DNA of 64,000 bases from contig JAOTON010002075.1 of the NCBI GenBank assembly GCA_034440635.1, positions 1,459,501-1,523,500 of the forward strand. The letters are read 5' to 3'. This document shows positions 54,990 to 64,000 of this stretch, in pieces; position 1 is the stretch's first letter, and every line of letters begins with the position of its first letter. The translations under genes and the position numbers were made by a program. Under the pieces are notes generated by a model. The model worked only from the letters and a program-made list of their open reading frames with translations. It searched no databases and was not told where the DNA came from. This DNA is from Lepas anatifera (lineage: Eukaryota; Arthropoda; Thecostraca; Lepadidae).

Positions 54990-57592
54990 ATTGCAGGACC
55001 GGTAACACAGGCCGGGTCTGCAGTGGCGATACCCCGTGGAGAGGACTGCAGGACCGGTAACACAGGCCGGGTCTGCAGTGGCGATACCCCGTGGAGAGGA
55101 CTGCTGGACCGGTAACACAGGCCGGGTCTGCAGTGGCGATACCCCGTGGAGAGGACTGCTGGACCGGTAACACAGGCCGGGTCTGCAGTGGCGTTACCCC
55201 GTGGAGAGGACTGCAGGACCGGTAACACAGGCCGGGTCTGCAGTGGCGATACCCCGTGGAGAGGACTGCTGGACCGGTAACACAGGCCGGGTCTGCAGTG
55301 GCGATACCCCGTGGAGAGGACTGCTGGACCGGTAACACAGGCCGGGTCTGCAGTGGCGATACCCCGTGGAGAGGACTGCTGGACCGGTAACACAGGCCGG
55401 GTCTGCAGTGGCGATACCCCGTGGAGAGGACTGCTGGACCGGTAACACAGGCCGGGTCTGCAGTGGCGATACCCCGTGGAGAGGACTGCTGGACCGGTAA
55501 CACAGGCCGGGTCTGCAGTGGCGATACCCCGTGGAGAGGACTGCAGGACCGGTAACACAGGCCGGGTCTGCAGTGGCGATACCCCGTGGAGAGGACTGCA
55601 GGACCGGTAACACAGGCCGGGTCTGCAGTGGCGATACCCCGTGGAGAGGACTGCAGGACCGGTAACACAGGCCGGGTCTGCAGTGGCGATACCCCGTGGA
55701 GAGGACTGCTGGACCGGTAACACAGGCCGGGTCTGCAGTGGCGATACCCCGTGGAGAGGACTGCTGGACCGGTAACACAGGCCGGGTCTGCAGTGGCGAT
55801 ACCCCGTGGAGAGGACTGCAGGACCGGTAACACAGGCCGGGTCTGCAGTGGCGATACCCCGTGGAGAGGACTGCTGGACCGGTAACACAGGCCGGGTCTG
55901 CAGTGGCGATACCCCGTGGAGAGGACTGCTGGACCGGTAACACAGGCCGGGTCTGCAGTGGCGATACCCCGTGGAGAGGACTGCTGGACCGGTAACACAG
56001 GCCGGGTCTGCAGTGGCGATACCCCGTGGAGAGGACTGCTGGACCGGTAACACAGGCCGGGTCTGCAGTGGCGATACCCCGTGGAGAGGACTGCTGGACC
56101 GGTAACACAGGCCGGGTCTGCAGTGGCGATACCCCGTGGAGAGGACTGCTGGACCGGTAACACAGGCCGGGTCTGCAGTGGCGATACCCCGTGGAGAGGA
56201 CTGCAGGACCGGTAACACAGGCCGGGTCTGCAGTGGCGATACCCCGTGGAGAGGACTGCTGGACCGGTAACACAGGCCGGGTCTGCAGTGGCGATACCCC
56301 GTGGAGAGGACTGCTGGACCGGTAACACAGGCCGGGTCTGCAGTGGCGATACCCCGTGGAGAGGACTGCTGGACCGGTAACACAGGCCGGGTCTGCAGTG
56401 GCGATACCCCGTGGAGAGGACTGCAGGACCGGTAACACAGGCCGGGTCTGCAGTGGCGATACCCCGTGGAGAGGACTGCTGGACCGGTAACACAGGCCGG
56501 GTCTGCAGTGGCGATACCCCGTGGAGAGGACTGCTGGACCGGTAACACAGGCCGGGTCTGCAGTGGCGATACCCCGTGGAGAGGACTGCTGGACCGGTAA
56601 CACAGGCCGGGTCTGCAGTGGCGATACCCCGTGGAGAGGACTGCTGGACCGGTAACACAGGCCGGGTCTGCAGTGGCGATACCCCGTGGAGAGGACTGCT
56701 GGACCGGTAACACAGGCCGGGTCTGCAGTGGCGATACCCCGTGGAGAGGACTGCTGGACCGGTAACACAGGCCGGGTCTGCAGTGGCGATACCCCGTGGA
56801 GAGGACTGCTGGACCGGTAACACAGGCCGGGTCTGCAGTGGCGATACCCCGTGGAGAGGACTGCTGGACCGGTAACACAGGCCGAGTCTGCAGTGGCGAT
56901 ACCCCGTGGAGAGGACTGCTGGACCGGTAACACAGGCCGGGTCTGCAGTGGCGATACCCCGTGGAGAGGACTGCTGGACCGGTAACACAGGCCGGGTCTG
57001 CAGTGGCGATACCCCGTGGAGAGGACTGCTGGACCGGTAACACAGGCCGGGTCTGCAGTGGCGATACCCCGTGGAGAGGACTGCTGGACCGGTAACACAG
57101 GCCGGGTCTGCAGTGGCGATACCCCGTGGAGAGGACTGCTGGACCGGTAACACAGGCCGGGTCTGCAGTGGCGATACCCCGTGGAGAGGACTGCTGGACC
57201 GGTAACACAGGCCGGGTCTGCAGTGGCGATACCCCGTGGAGAGGACTGCTGGACCGGTAACACAGGCCGGGTCTGCAGTGGCGATACCCCGTGGAGAGGA
57301 CTGCTGGACCGGTAACACAGGCCGGGTCTGCAGTGGCGATACCCCGTGGAGAGGACTGCTGGACCGGTAACACAGGCGGGGTCTGCAGTGGCGATACCCC
57401 GTGGAGAGGACTGCTGGACCGGTAACACAGGCCGGGTCTGCAGTGGCGATACCCCGTGGAGAGGACTGCTGGACCGGTAACACAGGCCGGGTCTGCAGTG
57501 GCGATACCCCGTGGAGAGGACTGCTGGACCGGTAACACAGGCCGGGTCTGCAGTGGCGATACCCCGTGGAGAGGACTGCTGCGACCGGTATA
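54990..57592. repeat. 55-bp minisatellite, about 47 near-identical units
   Basis: Unit CTGGACCGGTAACACAGGCC then GGGTCTGCAGTGGCGATACC then CCGTGGAGAGGACTG. Almost the only variable site is CTGCTGG versus CTGCAGG; rare singletons include GCGTTACC and GCCGAG. Stop-free in all three - strand frames, so the ~850-900-residue ORFs across it are artefacts. It lies in the intron after the exon at 57933-58035. Confidence 0.95.
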
Positions 57593-57932
57593 CACAGGCC
57601 GCGTCTGCCGGCAAACTATCCCTGCCTTTTAACTGAGACCGAAATTTTGCAGTGGCGATACCTGGAGGTGCCTGGACCGGTAACACAGGCCGGTCTGCAG
57701 AGGCGTTACAGTCCCGTGGAGCGTATTGCTGGTGCAAAATAAACTTGTTGGATAAAACAAATGAAACCCACGGGCATCGCGCAAGTTCAAAACCAATTTG
57801 AACAGGTGACTGCATTACCTTAAAGTCACCGGCAAGCGACCTGCCTTGAACAAATGACCAAATTTCGACGGTTCGACACACAAGAACAGAAACCATCACC
57901 AGACCTCGGGCACCTCACGGCAGTGTACGAAC

Positions 57933-58035
57933 CTAGGAGCACTCCTCCTGTGGGCAGACTGGCCTCCAGACTGGTCAGCGCCTCCACGCAGGCCTTGTCC
58001 TTGCCAACATCCGTCCCAATGATAGAGACTATCGA
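57933..58035 (-). CDS. internal exon, probably of the unrecognised helical-repeat gene
   Basis: A textbook acceptor (CTTCTCCTCCGTTTCAG) ends at 58036. The frame reads SIVSIIGTDVGKDKACVEAL, then TSLEASLPTGGVLL, and a donor GTTCGT follows. It begins in phase 0 and leaves one base over, matching the two-base start of the exon at 42444. Whether both belong to one gene is inferred from strand, phase and composition; the distance is 15 kb, filled mainly by a LINE, MITEs and arrays. Family not recognised. Confidence 0.5.
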
Positions 58036-58881
<846 letters not shown>

Positions 58882-59691
58882 CAGGGTGATTCAAAAAGAA
58901 TGATATTTTCAAATGTTCACTAGAGGACTAAAAATCCGTTAAATCCACCCACAAAACGCTTACGTTAATGGTAAATTGTAGGACATTTTTATAAAAAAAC
59001 ATGTTTCATTTGCATAAAATATTTCCCCCGTCTTAAAAGTACTCAGAAAAATGGCGCAAGAAACATAATACATGCCGGCTTATATTTGAGAAAACGGAAC
59101 TGGCAGCACTCTAAAAAGGCTTTAGCACACAAAAATGGCACGTGAGCATGCACATCAAAGGCACAAGTTTCAGTAATATTGCAAGTTTAAAATTTTTGGC
59201 CCAAGCTCCATATGGCTCATTGGCTTACCTTCTATATGAATGACTGGAAACGGTGGACACAGCGCAAAAGACGCCACTGTTCACCGCAGGACAAGGAACA
59301 TGGACCAATTGGGGGACTGCTTGCTTGGACCCGAGCTTTCCTAAGCTCGAGAGGTGTGTTGTTTTAGAATTAATTTCCAGAGGCAATGTGCGTATGGACT
59401 TTGATGTACCACAGTGTCGATGTATTGTTTGCAGTGCCATTGTCGTGATACTTGTCACGTGATACGCGCGTGATTTCTATGAAAATTTTCGATGAAGGCA
59501 AAATAGACGGTATTTTTCAACTCATTTTTAAGACTACTATTAATTAGAAAAAATATCAAAACAGCTATCAAAATAAAAATAATCGAAAATGTCCCAATAT
59601 TCGCTTTCGATCGATATGTAAATCATACCACAACAACCTATTTATAACTGGATTATGATTAATTCAAAAATATCATTCTTTATGAAACACC

Positions 59692-59694
<3 letters not shown>
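58882..59694. mobile_element. Tc1/mariner-type MITE, 813 bp
   Basis: Ends CAGGGTGATTCAAAAAGAAT and, inverted, CACGGTGTTTCATAAAGAAT continue as GATATTTT on both sides (about 28 bp). TA flanks each end. No transposase ORF. TA target and CA(G/C)GGTG termini fit the Tc1/mariner/IS630 group. Confidence 0.7.

Positions 59695-59763
<69 letters not shown>
59695..59763. repeat. (TA)n microsatellite
   Basis: About 65 bp of TA between the mariner-like and hAT elements. Confidence 0.95.
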
Positions 59764-59764
<1 letters not shown>

Positions 59765-60290
59765 AGAGCTGGGATTCGGTAGATTTTTTCTACCGCTGGT
59801 ATCGGTATTCGGTAGATGAAAACGGGTCATTCGGTTCGGTATTTCGGTAGATTTCCAAAAAACTACCGAATGATTCGGTATTCGGTATTTCGGTTCGGTA
59901 GATTAATAAACCTTCTTTATAAAAACTCTTAAAAGCCTTTTAATACATTGTATTGCCCATAAAACACATATTTAAGCCTTTACTACATTTTAGAGCCCTT
60001 AAAGCATTTATTTGATTATCTAATCGCGTTATTTAATCGTGTTAATTTATTAAATCGTGTTATTTAATCAATCAACCGCGACCGTGGGAACGAATAGGAA
60101 ATCCACTGCCCGATTGAATGAAGCGCGGGAAATTCAAATCTACCGAAAAAGTCATTCGTTAGATCCATTCGGTATCGGTATCGGTGCCGGTAGAGGCTCG
60201 TACCGAAAATTCGGTAGCGGTAGATAAAATCTACCGCCGGTAGTACCGAAATACCGAAATACCGAATTTCATTCGGTAGTCCCAGCTCTG
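59764..60290. mobile_element. hAT MITE with dense subterminal TTCGGTA repeats
   Basis: Termini CAGAGCTGGGATTCGGTAG and, inverted, CAGAGCTGGGACTACCGAAT are the classical hAT type. Flanks ATATATCT and ATATTTTT agree at 6 of 8 positions. At least fifteen TTCGGTA/TACCGAA words crowd both ends, the kind of subterminal motif bound by hAT transposases. Interior AT-rich, non-coding. Confidence 0.8.
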
Positions 60291-60295
60291 ATATT

Positions 60296-60300
<5 letters not shown>

Positions 60301-60369
<69 letters not shown>
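60301..60369. repeat. (TA)n microsatellite
   Basis: About 67 bp of TA between the hAT MITE and the long-TIR element. Confidence 0.95.
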
Positions 60370-60371
<2 letters not shown>

Positions 60372-60822
60372 GTCATTCCACCGTAAATCGACCAAGGCAT
60401 AAAACGCTATTTTCATTTCCTCCAAAATTGGTATATGGGGACTCACAAGGGCGTAGAATCCACCCATGGCCCCAAAAAAAAATTATTTAAAAATCGGTTT
60501 GAGAGAAATGACCTCCGGAAATTTCTGAAGGTCATTATACAGGCATTGATTAGAATGCCTATAACTCCAAGTTTGCAAGTGATTTCTGAAAATTTCATAG
60601 TTTTAGGATGTAAATTCTACGGGCAACATTTTGGCTATCTTCAATTTTGAAATTTAAACAAAAAAGTTTAGTGACCTCATGACCTAGTTTTATAACGGTG
60701 ACCTTGACCCGTAGTACAGTGAAATTCAAAAATTCTCTTGAAAGCGTTTTGACATATGGTAGTAGTCTTTACATATCAAATGAAGAAAAAATGGCTTTCG
60801 AAATGCATATACTACTTTTAGC

Positions 60823-60825
<3 letters not shown>

Positions 60826-60882
<57 letters not shown>
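60826..60882. repeat. (TA)n microsatellite inside one TIR arm
   Basis: About 57 bp of TA interrupts the left arm; the right arm has non-repetitive sequence at the same place (near 63590). Confidence 0.9.
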
Positions 60883-60883
<1 letters not shown>

Positions 60884-61188
60884 CACTAGGTGTCACTATG
60901 GAGCTATGCTATCGTAACTCATGTTCTAATTGACTTGCAACTTTAAAATAAAAACATTTGAAGAATCAAAATCAAGCAGTCAACCTAGAGTTGAAGCATT
61001 TTAACACAAGTACAAGAATAGGGGGGTTACCCTCCCTATTTTGAATTCACATTATTGTCCCTTTGGGAATGAATTTACCTGTTGTAAATGTCATGTATGG
61101 TTGTTTGGATCATTGTACATCTTTTGAAAATAAATGTGTTCCCGTCACATTGAATCACCGAACTATTATGTCATTTCCAGAAGCATTT

Positions 61189-61265
61189 AACCCGCGCTCC
61201 ACCGGGGTCCGGCGCCACCTTCGCTCCACTGGGGGGCCATCAATTCAACTCCATCAACGCCGAAA
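61189..61265. repeat. isolated terminus resembling the TTAA-type MITEs
   Basis: After TTTAA the sequence CCCGCGCTCCACCGGGGTCC then GCCACCTTCGCTCCACTGGG parallels the inverted right end of the MITEs (CACGCGCATTGACGGGGG, GCCACCTTCGCATTGACGGG), including its duplicated unit. The opposite end was not found. Confidence 0.45.
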
Positions 61266-62504
61266 ATATGGAAGTTAGCGCAAAGCTGCAAAAGGCATTA
61301 GAAAGCTCATGTGAATTCAGTAAGATTTTACTAACACGTTTAAGCACTGAGGTCTATGTTTTGATCTCCAGAGGTCAAGTTATGTCACGATAGGCTATTT
61401 CCAGTAAAACATGCAATCCTTAAGAAACCTGAGCATAACTCTTACGCCATTAGAGCGATTGAGATCTATAAAAAATTATTTAATAGAAAAATGCCAGGAC
61501 TTTCTCCGCTATGTGGAACATTTTCAGGACTTTCTCCCGCCAGTGGTTTGACCTCCAGAGGGTACCTCGTGACTTAATATGACCAGAGGTCTCGAAAGGT
61601 AAGAAAGTATATGAAATGAAAACTAGTGACGAGACATACACGATGACCTTTGACTCAGTGGTGTAGCTTAATTAGGTAAAAAGTTATCGTCAAAATGATG
61701 TTTTTGACCTCTGGTGGCCTCTGATGATCTCAGATAGGTCAAAGGGCAATATCGCCCCTGGGATCCATGAAAGGGTGTCATAGAATGCTTGTCTGAGCAA
61801 ATTGAGCATTTACGATTATTTTGTGACTTTTAGCTCATAATACAGCTTTTCCCATGCTTTTTCTATGGAAGAGGTTACCTGGTGACCTGACCTCATGTCA
61901 CCAAATCGAAAAATCCCGAAGATAAATTTTGTAGACTCCGGAGGGGTCATGAAGTGTCGAAAGTTTTAAATCGATCGGCTTAGAAATGTAGCTATGGTAG
62001 AGCTCAAAAGTTAAAGTAGGTTGACCTTGGTTGACATCGCCTGGTGACCTGACCTGGGGTGACCCGGGGTAATGAATTTCAGGGATGATGGGAAAATAAT
62101 GGGGTAAGAGGTAGAGCCCTCAACCACAGTGCTTCCCCTCGTTTTTCTGTTGTTCGAAAAAAACCTTAGGGGGACCATCGATTTCATTATTCTAGGTGGA
62201 GCGAGGGATAAGGAAGATTTTTGGATTTTGAGGCTTTGTGTCGCATTTCCCCGGACGTAGCTTGAATTTAAAACATGTTATGACCTCGGCTTTTATAGCG
62301 TTTGGTAATCTCTTGTGGCATTTTCAAACGTGTTTAAACTTGACCTATGGTAATCTCGTAGTGATTTTGCTCAGCATACTCATTATTTTAGCATTTTTAT
62401 AATGAACAATTTTTAGGCATTAAAAACAAATCATTGGTGACTTTTAGTGGTGCATTGCATTGCATGGGACTGGTTCAGAGCTCAAAAGTACTCCTTAGAA
62501 GTGA

Positions 62505-63135
62505 AAGTAACTAGTTCAGAGTCCACATCATTTAAATGGACTATTCACAAGCCATTCTGAATCATTTGCGCCAATTTAGTGAGTTTCTAATCATCTGTCA
62601 CTGCTAACATACCCTTCAAGGTCAAATTAGTTCAAAGATTGAAAAAGGTCAAGTCAGTTTTAGAAGAAAAACGTCTTGTTCAGTGTTATTTTCATGCAAA
62701 TTGACTATTCATAAGAAATTTTGCATCAGTTACGCCAAGTGCCTGCTTCATCATGTGTTATTGCTTACACCCCCTTCAAGGTCAAATAAGGTCAAATTTC
62801 GAAAAAGGTCAAGTCCATGTAATATGCAAACCAACTAGTTTAGTGTCCATATCATTCAAATTGACTATTCATAAACCATTCTGCATCATTTACTCCAAGT
62901 AAGTTTGCTTCTTCAATTTTTATTGCCTACCCCTTTCAAGGTAAAAAAAGGTCACAGGTCGAAAAACAATAAGCCCGTATCGGACGCAAGCCAAATAATT
63001 CGGTGTTCATCTCATTTAGAAATACCGAATTGAAACACGCATCTGTAGTCATTATTCGGCAAAGAGTTATCACTGAGGTCACGCAAGGTCAAATAAAGGT
63101 TATTGAATGTCAAATAAAGGTCATAAAAGGTCTAA
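62505..63135. repeat. diverged tandem repeat of about 165 bp, four units
   Basis: Each unit runs in order: CTAGTT.AGTGT, CATATCATT, GACTATTCATAA, CATTCTGCATCATTTAC, CCTTCAAGGTCAAAT and AAAAGGTCAAG. Units begin near 62505, 62678, 62833 and 62997. Confidence 0.6.
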
Positions 63136-64000
63136 CCTGATAAAAATGAACCTCGAAGGCGGGAAAAAATATTCTGGGACAGTTCATGAGCAAATGATGC
63201 AAAAGAACGATAAGAGTCTGGAGCATTCACGTGAAAACCGGTACAGGCGCCCAAATGACCCCAACATACCTCCACTCTTGAGGTTATAACTCCGTGACCT
63301 TGAAGGGTAGGAAAATATTATTTGCAAGATGTCCGCAATGAATGCGTCAGAGGCTATACAACATTTACAGACTCTAACTTAAGAAGCTCGTTTTCAATTC
63401 TTGAAAAACCTGAGGGGGTTGCAACACCCCCTGTACATGTAAGGGTTAACACCCCCTATGGCGTTGACGAGAAATAAATTGGTTGAAAAGTCAATGGCGC
63501 CCCTCTTAAATTCGGACGTTCCGTCGTCACTGGCATTAACCATACCGTGAGTTACGATGGTACAGCTCCATAGTGAGACCTAGTGTCATGTTTCGGAAGT
63601 AAGAAGTAGTATTTAGTGCAAAAAGCCACATTTTTATTACTTTACCTAAAAGAGTATATCCAATGGTAGAAATTATTTTACACGAATTTATAAATTTCAC
63701 TGTACTGCGGGTCAAGGTCACCGTTCAAAATCTAGGTCACGAGGTCATGACGTCAATTTTGCACAAATATAAAAATCGAAGATAGCCAAATTGAAATATG
63801 CTAAATGGTGAACAAAAATGTAAAATATCGTTACAATCATTAAAAAAATGGCAGAACTATAGGCTTTCAAAACAATGCCTACATGGTGACCCCCGAAAAA
63901 TGCCGGAGGCTATATCTGCCATACCAAATTTTCAAATAATTTTTGGGCGGCATGGTTAGATTCTACACCTTTGAAACCCCCTTGACACCAATTTCGGAGA

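Larger units (their letters stand above)
60370..64000. mobile_element. long-TIR element, right end beyond the window
   Basis: The left arm (60370 to about 60923) and a right arm (about 63539 to the window edge) are diverged inverted copies over at least 460 bp. Matching blocks in order are AAATTGGT, TAGAATC, AAAATTATTT, CCTCCGG, GGTGACCTTGACCC, AGTGAAATT and CACTAGGTSTCACTATGGAG then YATCGTAACTCA. The terminus GGGTCATTCCACCGTAAATC resembles the element at 46125. The interior is rich in AGGTCA words and lacks a convincing transposase. Confidence 0.7.

Noticed and set aside
54934..57899. Three - strand ORFs of about 850-900 codons through the 55-bp array
   Set aside because: The unit has no stop in any - strand frame, so long frames are automatic. 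A splice-bounded exon at 57933 uses a different reading context.

Overview
This is a repeat-dense stretch of metazoan nuclear DNA. There are no operons or bacterial genes. Exons are short and bounded by GT/AG sites, exon codons are GC-rich, and the intervening DNA is AT-richer. The mix of Penelope, Harbinger, Gypsy, L1/Tx1-like LINE, tyrosine-recombinase, TTAA-type, hAT and mariner-type elements, together with an RGK-family GTPase exon, fits an invertebrate. An arthropod, perhaps a crustacean, is my guess; nothing in the window fixes the species.

Host coding DNA is sparse. On the + strand, 22261-22529 is the terminal exon of an RGK (Rad/Gem/Kir-type) small GTPase. On the - strand, four candidate exons (58035-57933, 42444-42257, about 40400-40204 and 39763-39474) have compatible reading phases where I could test them. 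They look like the 3' half of one unrecognised gene for a leucine-rich, probably alpha-helical-repeat protein. A further partial - strand exon, also unrecognised, lies at 269-1.

Layout. 1-9 kb: a tRNA-derived SINE, a LINE reverse-transcriptase relic (3.9-4.65 kb), a foldback element, and a broken tyrosine-recombinase gene (5.7-8.8 kb) split by a second LINE fragment. 9-17 kb: two copies of an unclassified repeat, one holding a hAT MITE with a perfect 8-bp target duplication, and between them a Harbinger transposon (10.5-16.1 kb) split by a young Gypsy LTR element that lacks integrase. 17.2-18.6 kb: a Penelope-like element with near-identical 259-bp inverted arms, each carrying a hammerhead-ribozyme-like fold. 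19-23 kb: palindromic and MITE relics, then the RGK exon. 23.7-27.5 kb: a 42-bp minisatellite in which most units carry an E-box. 28-31 kb: two TTAA-flanked MITEs. 31-35 kb: unassigned DNA. 35.3-37.3 kb: a 35-bp minisatellite. 39.4-43.6 kb: exons of the unknown gene with two minisatellites abutting splice acceptors, and a SINE split by a polyadenylated retrocopy. 44.3-52.8 kb: a long L1/Tx1-like LINE on the - strand, interrupted by a 2.8-kb TIR element. 53.6-54.6 kb: a third TTAA MITE. 55.0-57.6 kb: a 55-bp minisatellite. 58.8-64 kb: TIR elements bordered by TA microsatellites, ending in a long-TIR element cut by the window edge.

The most notable observations are the nested insertions that can be dated and checked from the sequence alone, the paired ribozyme-like arms of the Penelope element, and minisatellites whose repeat units contain splice acceptors or palindromic transcription-factor sites (CACGTG, TGACGTCA). 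Several boundaries are approximate because I worked by eye.
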